Assembly (NCBI GenBank): GCA_025358305.1
Contig: JANYJZ010000005.1
Location: 92,271-156,270, forward strand
Direction of reading: 5' to 3'
From: Ignavibacteriota bacterium
GTDB lineage: Bacteria > Bacteroidota > Ignavibacteria > UBA10030 > SZUA-254
Length of the DNA stretch: 64,000 bases
Every line of letters starts with the position of its first letter. Positions within the stretch are counted from its first letter, which is position 1. The notes under the pieces were generated by a model. It was not told the DNA's origin, did no database searches, and saw only the letters and a list, made by a program, of their open reading frames with translations. The position numbers and the translations under genes were made by a program. Below, one piece after another: positions 1-8,974 of this stretch.

Positions 1-2
1 TC

Positions 3-104
3 GGTCAACCGGTGATCTACGGACCGATAAATACCATACGCGCGAGAGCCGGCCGTCCGCCCCTGCTGCTCCTCAACGCTCATAAGAAGGTACCCCTGGC
101 ATGA
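3..104 (+). CDS. C-terminal end of an unidentified protein (partial)
   Basis: An open frame enters from the left edge and ends at a TGA whose first two bases are shared with the ATG of the next gene (ATGA overlap). The visible 33 residues end in a Leu-rich stretch and LNAHKKVPLA. The same overlap style joins the next three genes, which supports this being the tail of the first gene of the cluster. No family can be recognised from so short a piece. Confidence 0.5.
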   Translation, partial: GQPVIYGPINTIRARAGRPPLLLLNAHKKVPLA

Positions 105-727
105 TGGACATCCTCTATGCGGTCGATGTTGCGGTGTTCAAGTTCTGCAATCAAACGATCGCGAACCCGCTCTTCGATTGGCTTATGCCGTTCCTCACTG
201 ATCTTAACAAGCATTGGTGGGGACTGGCGCTCTTCGCCCTGTGCTGGCTGGCGCTGTTCGTGAAGGGGGGAAAGAAGGGGCGCATCGTCGCGACGCTTCT
301 TCTCTTCCTCATCGTCCTCACGGACCAGATCAACAGCACCATTCTGAAGTCCCTGTTCGGGCGCCTGCGCCCATGCGCCGAAGTGGCCGGCGCGGCCGTT
401 CTCAGCGACATCCGGCTCCTGGTGGATTGCGGAAGCGGGTATTCGTTCCCGTCATCGCACGCGGCGAATAATTTCGGCGCAGCGTTCCTCCTCTCCTTCT
501 TTTACCGCTCCTGGAGCGTCGCGTTCTACAGCTTCGCGGGTGCAGTGGCATTTTCCCGCATCAGCGTAGGCGTCCATTATCCATCCGACGTCGTCGGCGG
601 CATCGCCGTCGGCGCGGCGTGCGCGGGGATCGTCATTCTCGGGTGGATGCTCCTGGCGTCGCACGTTCCGCGCCTGGATTATGACCCCCTGGTATCCTCC
701 GCGAACTCCGGTTCCGGCGAACCATGA
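101..727 (+). CDS. PAP2-family membrane phosphatase
   Basis: A 208-residue integral membrane protein of the PAP2 (type 2 phosphatidic acid phosphatase) family. All three catalytic motifs are visible: K83-x6-R90-P91, the PSSH motif at 117-120 (canonical PSGH), and S152-R153-x5-H159-x3-D163. Hydrophobic segments lie on both sides of the motifs. Family members remove phosphate from undecaprenyl diphosphate or other lipid phosphates at the outer face of the inner membrane. The position before lnt fits an envelope-lipid role, but the substrate cannot be read from the sequence. The start overlaps the previous stop, and the stop overlaps the lnt start by ATGA. Confidence 0.85.
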   Translation: MMDILYAVDVAVFKFCNQTIANPLFDWLMPFLTDLNKHWWGLALFALCWLALFVKGGKKGRIVATLLLFLIVLTDQINSTILKSLFGRLRPCAEVAGAAVLSDIRLLVDCGSGYSFPSSHAANNFGAAFLLSFFYRSWSVAFYSFAGAVAFSRISVGVHYPSDVVGGIAVGAACAGIVILGWMLLASHVPRLDYDPLVSSANSGSGEP

Positions 728-2349
728 CCATGCGGAAGCACCACCTGGCGCTTCTGGCGGCGGCTTCCGGCATCCTCATGGGGATCGCATTCCCTCCGTT
801 TACGTTCGGCTCGGTCGCCTGGTTCGCTTGGATCCCCCTCTTCTTCCTCGCAGAGGAGCTCCGCGCGGACCGTTCGTTCCTCCGGTGGATCTACTTCTCC
901 ATGTTCGTGTTCAATGCGATAACGCTCTACTGGACCGGCGGGTTCATCCATGGCAAGGATCTCTACATGATGCTCGCAGGGACGATGCTCCTGGTCGGAC
1001 ACCCGCTCTTGTTCAGCGTGCCGTTCCTCGGCTGGAGGTTCCTGCGGCGCCGGGTAGGCGTTGCGGGGTCATGGGCGGCCTTCCCGTTCCTCTGGGTCAC
1101 CCTCGAATACCTCCACTCCATCAATCAATTTTCATTCCCCTGGCTCCTCTTCGGCAATACGCAGACGAACGACCTGACGATGATCCAGATCGCGTCGGCG
1201 ACGGGCGTCTACGGGATATCGTTCATCGTGGCGGCGTCGAACGTCGTAGGATATCTTCTCCTGTCCGGGATCTTGCGGAAGGAGAGACGCGTCCTCGCAC
1301 TTCCCTCGGTCGCACTCGCCGCAACGCTCGTCTGTTTATGGGCTGTGCCGCGGTTCGTCGGTGCCCGCATCCTGGCGACGCGGACGGCGACGAACTCCTC
1401 CCGGGAGGTGCGCGTGGGAGTCGTGCAGCCGAATATCGATCCCTTCGAGAAATGGTCCGGACATGAGGAATCGCAGATGGAGGGGTTGCTCCGCCTGACG
1501 GGGTTCATCGCCGACAACGGCGTCGATCTTGTGCTCTGGCCCGAGACGGCCACGCCGTTCTATCTCCTCCATCCGTCGAGCAGCATGTGGCTCTCGAGGG
1601 TCCGGGAGGTCGTCGACCGGCGCTCGATCAACCTCCTCTCGGGTGTCCCGGACATCGTCTATTACCCCTCCGACGCCGAGGCTCCTCGGGGGAGCAAGAT
1701 ATCGGAGAACGGACACCGGTACGATTCGTACAACAGTTCCATGCTCCTTCAGCCCCGCCAGGCGGAAATCCAGAAGTACGCCAAGATCGTTCTCGTCCCG
1801 TTCGCGGAACATGTCCCGTATTCCGAGTCGCTGAACTTCCTCAACGCGGCGCAGTGGAACTTCGGCCTCGGGGGATGGAGCATCGGCAGGGACACGACGG
1901 TGTTCCAGTTTCAAGCGCGGTCCGGGCCCGCACGCTGCGCGAACTTCATCTGCTATGAATCGGTCTTTCCCGGCTTTGTCGCCGGATTTGTCCGCAAAGG
2001 GGCAGAGTTCCTGACGGTCGTCACCAATGATAGCTGGTGGGGGAACACGTCGGGAGCCTATCAGCATGAGCGCTTCGCAGTCCTGCGCGCGGTGGAGAAC
2101 CGCCGCTGGGTCGTCCAGTGCGCGAATGGTGGCATCTCCTGCGTCATCGACCCGGAAGGACGGGTCAAGGACTCATTAGGGATGTACAGGGCCGGCGCAT
2201 TCGTAGCGCGAGTCCAACTCAATGACGAGATCACCTTCTATACGGAGCACGGCGATTGGTTCGCCAGGCTCTGCGTGGCGATCGCCGGGGGTACGCTGGC
2301 GCTCGCCCTTCTCGGTTCCGCACTCGGTCACAAGAGGAGTACGCAATGA
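724..2349 (+). CDS. lnt: Apolipoprotein N-acyltransferase
   Basis: A 541-residue protein with about six N-terminal membrane segments (1-210) followed by a nitrilase-type domain (228-510). Lnt adds the third acyl chain to the N-terminal cysteine of lipoproteins in the inner membrane. The Glu-Lys-Cys catalytic triad is present as E274 in LWPETATPF, K354 in KIVLVPF and C410 in FICYESVFP. Length matches the family (about 510-540). The start overlaps the PAP2 stop and the stop overlaps the next gene, so translation is probably coupled. Its presence implies a diderm envelope. Several lipoproteins in this window (25.6 and 44.3 kb) would be substrates. Confidence 0.93.
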   Translation: MTMRKHHLALLAAASGILMGIAFPPFTFGSVAWFAWIPLFFLAEELRADRSFLRWIYFSMFVFNAITLYWTGGFIHGKDLYMMLAGTMLLVGHPLLFSVPFLGWRFLRRRVGVAGSWAAFPFLWVTLEYLHSINQFSFPWLLFGNTQTNDLTMIQIASATGVYGISFIVAASNVVGYLLLSGILRKERRVLALPSVALAATLVCLWAVPRFVGARILATRTATNSSREVRVGVVQPNIDPFEKWSGHEESQMEGLLRLTGFIADNGVDLVLWPETATPFYLLHPSSSMWLSRVREVVDRRSINLLSGVPDIVYYPSDAEAPRGSKISENGHRYDSYNSSMLLQPRQAEIQKYAKIVLVPFAEHVPYSESLNFLNAAQWNFGLGGWSIGRDTTVFQFQARSGPARCANFICYESVFPGFVAGFVRKGAEFLTVVTNDSWWGNTSGAYQHERFAVLRAVENRRWVVQCANGGISCVIDPEGRVKDSLGMYRAGAFVARVQLNDEITFYTEHGDWFARLCVAIAGGTLALALLGSALGHKRSTQ

Positions 2350-3377
2350 ACACGATCGATCTTCGAAGCGACACTGTCACGATTCCCACGCCAGCGATGC
2401 TTCAGGCGATGATGAGCGCCAGCGTCGGCGATGATGTATACGGTGAGGATCCTACGGTAAACGCGCTGCAGGAAAAGGTTTCCGCTCTGTTCGGTAAAGA
2501 ATCGGCTCTCTTTGTCCCAAGCGGGACGATGGGGAACCAGGTCTCCATCAAGACGCATACCGAGCCCGGCGACGAGGTCATCGTCGAGGAGGAGGCGCAT
2601 GTCTTCGTTTACGAAACGGCCGGTCCCGCGATCCTCTCCGCCGTCCAGCTCAGGACGGTACGGGGGACCAGAGGAATGCTCTCGGCCGACCAGATCCGGG
2701 AAACCGTTCGGCCTCCTGGGTACCACCTACCAAGGACGCGTCTGCTCTGCCTCGAAAACACGCACGGACGCTCCGGAGGCGTGGTCTTGCCGGTCAAGGA
2801 CTTGCGCACAGTGAGCGACTACGCCCGAGGGGAAGGCCTCAAGATTCATCTCGACGGCGCGCGGATATGGAACGCTTCGGTGGCTTCTGGGGTGGCTCTC
2901 CGGGACTACGGCAGCTGTTTTGATTCGTTGTCGGTCTGTTTTTCGAAGGGGCTCGGTGCTCCGGTCGGATCGATGATCGTGGGGGACAGGGCCTTCATCG
3001 ACAGGGCCCGGCACTTCAGGAAGATCTTCGGCGGGGGGATGCGCCAGGCGGGATTTCTTGCGGCGGCGGCAACATACGCGCTTGACCATAACATCGCGCG
3101 GCTCGCGGATGACCACAAGAACGCCCGGTGGTTTGCCGAGTCGCTCATGGGCTTGAGCCAACTTGAGATAGATCTCGATAATGTCCAAACGAATATGGTC
3201 ATTATGGATGTCAAGAGAAGTGGAAGATCTCAACGAGAGGTCCTAGAGCTCCTCGCTGGGAAAGGGGTCCTCCTGACGCCTGAGCGGCACTCGGGCATAC
3301 GGGCGGTCACGCATCTCAATGTCTCCCGGACGGACGTAGAGACTGCTTCGAAGGTCTTCCATTCCATTTTCCAGTAG
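2346..3377 (+). CDS. ltaE: Low-specificity L-threonine / allo-threonine aldolase
   Basis: A 343-residue PLP enzyme of fold type I that cleaves L-threonine or L-allo-threonine to glycine and acetaldehyde. The opening MNTIDLRSDTVT is a family hallmark. H85 (VEEEAH) corresponds to the ring-stacking histidine, D170 in HLDGAR binds the PLP nitrogen, and K201 in CFSKGLGAPVG is the Schiff-base lysine. The chosen ATG overlaps the lnt stop (ATGA). A longer in-frame extension to 2256 would lie inside lnt and is not needed. The enzyme is cytoplasmic; its link to the envelope genes upstream looks like operon convenience. Confidence 0.93.
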   Translation: MNTIDLRSDTVTIPTPAMLQAMMSASVGDDVYGEDPTVNALQEKVSALFGKESALFVPSGTMGNQVSIKTHTEPGDEVIVEEEAHVFVYETAGPAILSAVQLRTVRGTRGMLSADQIRETVRPPGYHLPRTRLLCLENTHGRSGGVVLPVKDLRTVSDYARGEGLKIHLDGARIWNASVASGVALRDYGSCFDSLSVCFSKGLGAPVGSMIVGDRAFIDRARHFRKIFGGGMRQAGFLAAAATYALDHNIARLADDHKNARWFAESLMGLSQLEIDLDNVQTNMVIMDVKRSGRSQREVLELLAGKGVLLTPERHSGIRAVTHLNVSRTDVETASKVFHSIFQ

Positions 3378-3383
3378 GGATCC

Positions 3384-3839
3384 ATGAACAAGGAGAATTT
3401 CAAGCATTTGTCTCAGGTCCGGGTGAGGAACTACGAGGTCGACTGGCAGGGGATCGTCCATAATGCGATCTATCTCCTGTATTTTGAGGTAGCACGCATC
3501 GAGTACCTGAAGGAGCTCGGTCTCACGATCGACATGAAGAGCATTCAGGGGTCGTCGAGGGTGGTCGTCGCCCGAAACGAAGTGAATTACCGCTCTTCTG
3601 CACTCTTCGACGAGCTCATGAACGTCTTCACGAGGGTAAGTTACATCAATGAGACGAGTTTCGCGTTCGAAGGGTTGATGGAGGAGGCTCTCTCAGGCAG
3701 GCTCATCGCGGAGAACGTTTCGGTGCACGTTTGGCTCGATCCCGTGACGGGAGCACCGGTTCGGGTGGGGGAGGAATTCCGGGGCATCATCCGCCGATAT
3801 GAAGGCGGAACTGTGGCGATCCGGGGGCCGTTGACCTGA
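3384..3839 (+). CDS. Acyl-CoA thioesterase, 4-hydroxybenzoyl-CoA thioesterase fold
   Basis: A 151-residue hotdog-fold protein of the YbgC/FadM group. The signature D20-WQGIVHN-x3-Y lies at 20-30, followed by FEVARIEYL, the usual active-site loop and helix with an aspartate as catalytic residue. Members hydrolyse short- or long-chain acyl-CoAs; the chain length here cannot be deduced. It starts 6 bases after the threonine aldolase stop and looks like the last gene of this operon, because a promoter and a hairpin with a T-run follow before rimP. Confidence 0.85.
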   Translation: MNKENFKHLSQVRVRNYEVDWQGIVHNAIYLLYFEVARIEYLKELGLTIDMKSIQGSSRVVVARNEVNYRSSALFDELMNVFTRVSYINETSFAFEGLMEEALSGRLIAENVSVHVWLDPVTGAPVRVGEEFRGIIRRYEGGTVAIRGPLT

Positions 3840-3868
3840 TTTTTGCCACCGGAAGGGGCATATTTTTC

Positions 3869-3897
3869 TTGCTTTTCTCTTATCCTCTTCTTATATT
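3869..3897 (+). promoter_or_regulatory. Putative sigma70-type promoter of the rimP-nusA-infB operon
   Basis: TTGCTT, 17-base spacer, TATATT. The predicted start of transcription (about 3904) lies just before a terminator-like hairpin. The same two hexamers with the same spacer occur upstream of bshC, which supports the call. No experimental evidence. Confidence 0.6.
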
Positions 3898-3914
3898 GAC
3901 CTACCCTCAGTATA

Positions 3915-3942
3915 AAGTCCCTCCGAAAGGGACTTTTTTTTT
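3915..3942 (+). terminator. Intrinsic terminator or leader attenuator
   Basis: An 8-bp perfect stem AAGTCCCT / AGGGACTT with loop CCGAA, followed directly by nine T (3934-3942, two of them inside the stem). It may end the upstream thioesterase operon. Since a good promoter lies between that gene and the hairpin, it may instead attenuate the new transcript 10-40 bases after its start. Confidence 0.8.
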
Positions 3943-3976
3943 ACGTTTTTTGCTGAAGAATCACGGGTTTATCAGT

Positions 3977-4435
3977 TTGAGTACGGGTATCGCGGAACAC
4001 ATCGAAGCACTGGCTCAGCCGATCGTTGAATCGAACGGCGCTTTCCTGGTAGAGATCCTCCTTCGGGGGGAAAACCGGGGGAAGGTTCTCGAAGTGTATA
4101 TCGATACCGATGAGGGCATCACGACGGAACAATGCGCAAAGGTGAGCCGCGAACTCTCCAAAGCTCTCGATGCCGCCGACGTGATCCGCGGGGTGTATCA
4201 GCTCATCGTTTCTTCTCCCGGAACCGACAAGCCGCTCAAGTTTCTCCGCCAGTTCAAGAAGAACATCGGCCGTACCCTCTCGATCCGTCTGCACGCGCCG
4301 GCCGGTCCTGTAGAGGGAGTGCTCGTGGAACTTGACGGAGAGACGATCGTCCTTCGCACGGGCGGCAAGCAGGAGGAGATCTACAGGGTTCCCTTCGCCG
4401 AGATCGCGGAAGCCCGGGTGCAAACACCCTGGTGA
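3977..4435 (+). CDS. rimP: Ribosome maturation factor RimP
   Basis: A 152-residue protein needed for maturation of the 30S subunit. The N-terminal domain carries RGKVLEVYIDTDEGITTEQC (82-100 region of the longer frame), and the family motif VSSPGTDKPLK, leading into the SH3-like C-terminal domain, is clear. The start is uncertain. I chose a TTG giving M-STGIAEHIEAL, because the frame extends upstream only through the terminator hairpin, which should not be coding. No strong Shine-Dalgarno is visible. It is the first gene of the classical rimP-nusA-infB order. Confidence 0.88.
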   Translation: MSTGIAEHIEALAQPIVESNGAFLVEILLRGENRGKVLEVYIDTDEGITTEQCAKVSRELSKALDAADVIRGVYQLIVSSPGTDKPLKFLRQFKKNIGRTLSIRLHAPAGPVEGVLVELDGETIVLRTGGKQEEIYRVPFAEIAEARVQTPW

Positions 4436-4474
4436 AGTTGTTGATGAAGCGTTCAATTTAAAAGGATAGCACGG

Positions 4475-5860
4475 ATGAATCACGAGATTGTTGAAACCTT
4501 TTCCCAGATGGTCCGAGAAAAACGGATCGATAAGGATATGCTCACCGGCATCATCGAGGACGTCTTCTCGATGATGGTGCGTAAGAAGTACGGACTGGAA
4601 GCGCGATTTGACGTCGTCGTCAACATGGACAAAGGGGAGATCGAGATCTACCTCGAAAAGGCCATCGTCGAGACCGTCGTTGATCCGAACCTCCAGGTCG
4701 ACCTCGCCACGGTGCGGAAAAAGACCGACGAACCACTCGAAGTGGGCGATGATTTTGTCGAGGTCGTCGATCTCCAGAGCTTCGGACGCCGCCTCATCGT
4801 GAGCGCGAAGCAGAATTTGAACCAGCGGATCAAGGAAGTCGAAAAAGAGATCATCTACAACGAATACAGCACCACCGTCGGCGAGATCATCGTCGGCGAG
4901 ATCTACCAGATCCGCAAGGGTGAGATCCTCATCAACCACAACCGGAACGAACTCATCCTTCCGAAAAGCGAACAGATCGCTCGGGAGCGGTACCGCAAAG
5001 GGGAGACCTTGCGCGCCATCGTCAAGGAGGTGCGCAAGAGCACCTCGAACCCGATGGTCATCATTTCCCGGGCGGACCCCAAGTTCCTGGCGAAGCTCTT
5101 CGAGATCGAGATCCCCGAGATCTACGATGGCATCATCGAGATCAAGGCCGTCGCTCGGGAGGCGGGTGAACGGTCCAAGGTGGCGGTGGAGTCCCACGAC
5201 GACCGCATTGACGCCGTCGGCGCCTGCGTCGGCATGAAGGGCGTCAGGATCCATGCGATCGTGCGCGAGCTCAACAACGAGAATATCGACGTGATCCCGT
5301 ACTCTGAGAACCCGACGGTCTTCATCCAGCGCGCCCTGGCGCCCGCGAAACTCAAGAGCATCGAGATCGACGCCGCAACGAAGCGCGCAAGTGTCCACGT
5401 GGACAAGGACCAGGTCTCGCTCGCCATCGGCCGAAACGGCCAGAACGTCCGTCTGGCATCGAAGCTCACGGGCTTCGAGATCGACCTCGTGAAAGAGGGC
5501 GTCGAGGACGAATACGATATGGATCTTGCCGAATTCCGGGAAGAGCTCGGAGAGGAGCTCTATGTGCGGCTCGTGGACGAGGGATACGAGACGGCGCGCA
5601 ATGTCCTGGAAGCGAACATGGATGATCTCCTCGAGGTCGAAGGCCTCACCGAGGAAAAGGTGAAGTCCATTAAGGAGATGATGCAGAGCGAGTTCGAACG
5701 CGCAGACGTCGCGGAGGACGATGAGGAAGAGGAAGTGGTCGTCGCCGTGAAAGAAGAAGCCGTCGCCGAGAAGGAAGAGATCATCGCCGAAAAGGGGGCC
5801 AGCGATTCGACGGAGGTCGTTGACGAGAAGAAAGATCCGAACGAACAGCAGCCATCGTAA
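4475..5860 (+). CDS. nusA: Transcription termination/antitermination factor NusA
   Basis: A 461-residue RNA polymerase accessory factor. Layout: N-terminal polymerase-binding domain 1-125, S1 domain about 134-200, KH1 with VGACVGMKGVRI (248-259), KH2 with VSLAIGRNGQNVRLA (314-328), then one helix-hairpin-helix AR-type unit (361-405) and a very acidic Glu/Val-rich tail (411-461). An AAAAGGA lies 9 bases before the ATG. NusA is known in other bacteria to regulate its own operon through leader terminators, which is relevant to the hairpin upstream of rimP. Confidence 0.96.
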   Translation: MNHEIVETFSQMVREKRIDKDMLTGIIEDVFSMMVRKKYGLEARFDVVVNMDKGEIEIYLEKAIVETVVDPNLQVDLATVRKKTDEPLEVGDDFVEVVDLQSFGRRLIVSAKQNLNQRIKEVEKEIIYNEYSTTVGEIIVGEIYQIRKGEILINHNRNELILPKSEQIARERYRKGETLRAIVKEVRKSTSNPMVIISRADPKFLAKLFEIEIPEIYDGIIEIKAVAREAGERSKVAVESHDDRIDAVGACVGMKGVRIHAIVRELNNENIDVIPYSENPTVFIQRALAPAKLKSIEIDAATKRASVHVDKDQVSLAIGRNGQNVRLASKLTGFEIDLVKEGVEDEYDMDLAEFREELGEELYVRLVDEGYETARNVLEANMDDLLEVEGLTEEKVKSIKEMMQSEFERADVAEDDEEEEVVVAVKEEAVAEKEEIIAEKGASDSTEVVDEKKDPNEQQPS

Positions 5861-5887
5861 ATACCATTCGAGCACAACGAGCGTCAC

Positions 5888-8563
5888 ATGAGCGATAAAG
5901 CGCAGACACGTAAGAAGATCTATCAGATTGCGAAGGAGATCAATATCTCCCACGAGACTCTGATCGATTACCTGAAGAAGAAAGGGCATGCCGTCAAGAG
6001 CCATATGTCGGTCGTTGACGACCCGATGATGCATGACATCAACGCCCACTTCAAGAAGGACAAGGAAGTCGCCGAGAAACACCAGCGGAAGATCCAGATC
6101 ATCCGGGAATCCCGGAAGAAGGTGGAAGCGAAGGCCGCGTCCGATGCCGCCGAACCTGCCAAGGAGAAGGCCTCGAAGAAGGTGAAGGGGGAAGAGCCCA
6201 TCGCACAGCCCCCCGTCCCGACGGAGACTGAGGTCGAGGAAGCCGTTGAGGAGACGTCCGAGGATCTCGTCGCCGCTGCGGGAGACGAACCTGTCGCTGA
6301 AGAAGCGACCACGGAAGAAATCGCTGCGGAAATGCCTTCGGCCGCCCTGGCCGTGGAGACCCCCGCCGCTGAGACGAAGCCGAAGAAGAAAGAGCCCGAC
6401 ATCATGGCGCGCAGGACGCCGAAGATGGGCCTCAAGATCAAAGGAAAGATCGACCTCGAAGAGGTCAACCGGACGAACGCCGTGCACGAAGGCGCCGGAC
6501 CGGACAGCGACAAGCAGGCCGCCACCACCGATGACGCGGCGAAGAAGAAAAAGAAGAAGAAGCGCATCCGCACGGAGCCCGTGGCCGCGCCGGTCGAAGA
6601 GACGGACGATCTTCTGCGCAAGTCGAAGAAGAAGAAGAAGCTGAAGCACCGAGAGGTGGACAAGGAAGAGGTCGAGGAGGCGATCAAGCGTACGCTCGCC
6701 GAGATCGACGACACCGGCACGGCGACGACCCAGCGCGCAGCGTTCAAGAAGAAGCGCCGAGAGAAACGCGCCATCGAGGAGCAGAAGCAGGCGGAAGAGA
6801 AGGAACGCGAGCAGTCCATCCTGCGGGTAACAGAGTTCGTCTCCGTCCACGAGCTCGCCAATCTCATGGGAGTCAATGTCGCGGACGTCATCAAGAAGTG
6901 CATCGAGCTCGGCCTCATGGTCTCGATCAATCAGCGCCTCGACAAGGACACGATCACGCTCGTCGCCGACGAGTTCGGGTACGAGGTGAAGTTCTTCTCC
7001 GAACTGACCGAGGATATCATCCCCGACATCATCGATGTCGCGGACGACCTCAAGCAGCGGCCGCCGGTCGTCACGATCATGGGCCACGTCGATCACGGAA
7101 AAACGTCGCTCCTCGACTACATCCGCAAAGCGAATGTCGTGTCCGGCGAAGCAGGCGGGATCACGCAGCACATCGGTGCCTACATGGTGAACATCCGGGG
7201 GAAGAGCATCACGTTCCTCGACACGCCGGGCCACGAAGCGTTCACCGCCATGCGCGCGCGCGGCGCACAGCTCACCGATATCGTCGTCCTCGTCGTCGCA
7301 GCCGACGACAGCGTCATGCCGCAGACCATCGAAGCGATCAGCCACGCCCAAGCGGCGAACGTGCCGATCATCATCGCGATCAACAAGACCGACAAGCCTG
7401 AATCCAACCCCGACCGCATCCGGCAGCAGCTCTCTGAAAAGAACGTCCTCGTCGAAGCGTGGGGCGGAAAGTACCAGGATGTCGAGCTCTCCGCCAGGAC
7501 AGGGAAGAACATCGAACTCCTGCTCGAAAAGATCCTTCTCGAGGCGGAAGTCCTCGACCTGAAGGCGAACCCCAACATCCCCGCCCGCGGCACCGTCATC
7601 GAAGCGCAGGTCGACAAGGGGAAAGGCACGATCGCAACGGTCCTCGTCCAGAAGGGTACGCTGAAGATCGGCGATTCGTTCGTGGCCGGCATCCAAAGCG
7701 GCAAGGTCCGCGCGATGTCGGACGAGAGGGGACAGCGCATCGATCTCGCCCTGCCCTCCACGCCGGTGCAGATCCTCGGCTTTGACGGCATTCCCCAGGC
7801 CGGCGACGGCTTCGGCGTGGTCCCGAGCGACCGTGAGGCACGCGACATCTCCTTGCGGCGCCAGCAGCTCAAACGCGAGCAGGATTTCCGGCTCATCCGC
7901 AGCGTCACGCTCGACGACATCTCGAAGAAGATCCAGGACGGACAGATCAAGGAACTCAAAGTGATCGTCAAGGGCGACGTGGACGGTTCGGTCGGCGCCC
8001 TCGCGGACTCGCTCATGAAGATCGCGCACGCCGAGGTCCGGGTAAACGTCATCCATCATGCCGTCGGCGCGATCACGGAGTCCGACGTCCTCCTCGCTGC
8101 GGCCTCCGCCGCGGTCATCATCGGCTTCCACGTGCGCCCGAATTTGAATGCGCGGCGCCTCGCCGAACAAGAGAACGTCGACATCCAGCTCTACAACATC
8201 ATTTACGACGCGATCGAGGACGTGAAGAAGGCCCTCGAGGGTCTCCTCTCTCCGGAAAAGAACGAACAGATTACCGCCACCATCGATGTCAGGGAGGTCT
8301 TCAAGGTCCCGAAGATCGGCGCGATCGCGGGCTGCTACGTCCAGGACGGCAAGATCACTCGCGGCAACAAGGTGCGGATCGTCCGGGACGGCATCGTGGT
8401 CTTTGAAGGCGGTCTGTCGTCGCTCAAGCGCTTCAAGGACGACGTCCGGGAAGTTGAGTCGGGATTCGAATGCGGCATCGGGCTCGAGAATTTCAACGAT
8501 ATCAAGGTCGGCGATACGATCGAAGCGTTCAAGATCGTCGAAACCCTAAGAAAGCTCGCGTAA
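5888..8563 (+). CDS. infB: Translation initiation factor IF-2
   Basis: An 891-residue GTPase that brings initiator tRNA to the 30S subunit. The N-terminal 60 residues form the IF2_N-like helix region ([19 protein letters not shown]). Residues 70-310 are a low-complexity charged linker rich in Ala, Glu and Lys, with runs of six to seven lysines. The G domain shows GHVDHGKTS from G399, DTPGHEAF from D445 and NKTD at 499-502. The C-terminal domains II-IV follow. Length and order match large IF-2 forms. It starts 27 bases after nusA. Confidence 0.97.
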   Translation: MSDKAQTRKKIYQIAKEINISHETLIDYLKKKGHAVKSHMSVVDDPMMHDINAHFKKDKEVAEKHQRKIQIIRESRKKVEAKAASDAAEPAKEKASKKVKGEEPIAQPPVPTETEVEEAVEETSEDLVAAAGDEPVAEEATTEEIAAEMPSAALAVETPAAETKPKKKEPDIMARRTPKMGLKIKGKIDLEEVNRTNAVHEGAGPDSDKQAATTDDAAKKKKKKKRIRTEPVAAPVEETDDLLRKSKKKKKLKHREVDKEEVEEAIKRTLAEIDDTGTATTQRAAFKKKRREKRAIEEQKQAEEKEREQSILRVTEFVSVHELANLMGVNVADVIKKCIELGLMVSINQRLDKDTITLVADEFGYEVKFFSELTEDIIPDIIDVADDLKQRPPVVTIMGHVDHGKTSLLDYIRKANVVSGEAGGITQHIGAYMVNIRGKSITFLDTPGHEAFTAMRARGAQLTDIVVLVVAADDSVMPQTIEAISHAQAANVPIIIAINKTDKPESNPDRIRQQLSEKNVLVEAWGGKYQDVELSARTGKNIELLLEKILLEAEVLDLKANPNIPARGTVIEAQVDKGKGTIATVLVQKGTLKIGDSFVAGIQSGKVRAMSDERGQRIDLALPSTPVQILGFDGIPQAGDGFGVVPSDREARDISLRRQQLKREQDFRLIRSVTLDDISKKIQDGQIKELKVIVKGDVDGSVGALADSLMKIAHAEVRVNVIHHAVGAITESDVLLAAASAAVIIGFHVRPNLNARRLAEQENVDIQLYNIIYDAIEDVKKALEGLLSPEKNEQITATIDVREVFKVPKIGAIAGCYVQDGKITRGNKVRIVRDGIVVFEGGLSSLKRFKDDVREVESGFECGIGLENFNDIKVGDTIEAFKIVETLRKLA

Positions 8564-8572
8564 GGCTCCGGC

Positions 8573-8941
8573 ATGTCACTGCGCACCGACAGGGTCGCCT
8601 CGCTCGTGAAGGAAGAGGCGGGGCTCTTCATCTCGAGGGAGCTCAACGCCCCCACACTCGGTCTGATCACGGTGATGGACGTTTTCATGACGCCCGACCT
8701 CAAGATCGCGAAGATCTATGTGAGCATCCTCGGCACACCCGAGGTGAAGAAGGCCTCGATGGAATCGCTCGAGGACCGCAAAGGCGAGCTGCGCTCCTTC
8801 ATCGGATCGCATCTCCGGCTGAAGTTCACGCCGAGCATCCAGATCTATCTCGATGAGACGATGGAACGGGTCGATAAAATCAACCGTCTGATTCAACAAA
8901 TTCATAAAGATGACGGGTCGAAATCGGAGCAGCCGCAGTGA
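8573..8941 (+). CDS. rbfA: Ribosome-binding factor A
   Basis: A 122-residue 30S maturation factor. The opening MSLRTDRVASLVKEE, the central VMDVFMTPDLKIAKIYVS and the C-terminal RMERVDKINRLI-like segment (here ETMERVDKINRLIQQI) are typical of the KH-like fold of RbfA. The start follows infB by 9 bases. In most bacteria truB comes next; here the gap to ribF is only 33 bases. Confidence 0.93.
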   Translation: MSLRTDRVASLVKEEAGLFISRELNAPTLGLITVMDVFMTPDLKIAKIYVSILGTPEVKKASMESLEDRKGELRSFIGSHLRLKFTPSIQIYLDETMERVDKINRLIQQIHKDDGSKSEQPQ

Positions 8942-8974
8942 CTTGCCCCGGCCTCAACGCGTGAGCACCGGCCG

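Noticed and set aside
3869..3976. rimP start at the upstream TTG (3869)
   Set aside because: The added residues would be encoded by the -35 box and the terminator hairpin and have no counterpart in the RimP family.
3941..8170. A 1409-codon open frame on the minus strand
   Set aside because: It is antisense to rimP, nusA and infB, all strongly recognised families. Codon bias in G+C-rich genes leaves the opposite strand open; its translation is Asp/Leu/Arg-rich without domains.
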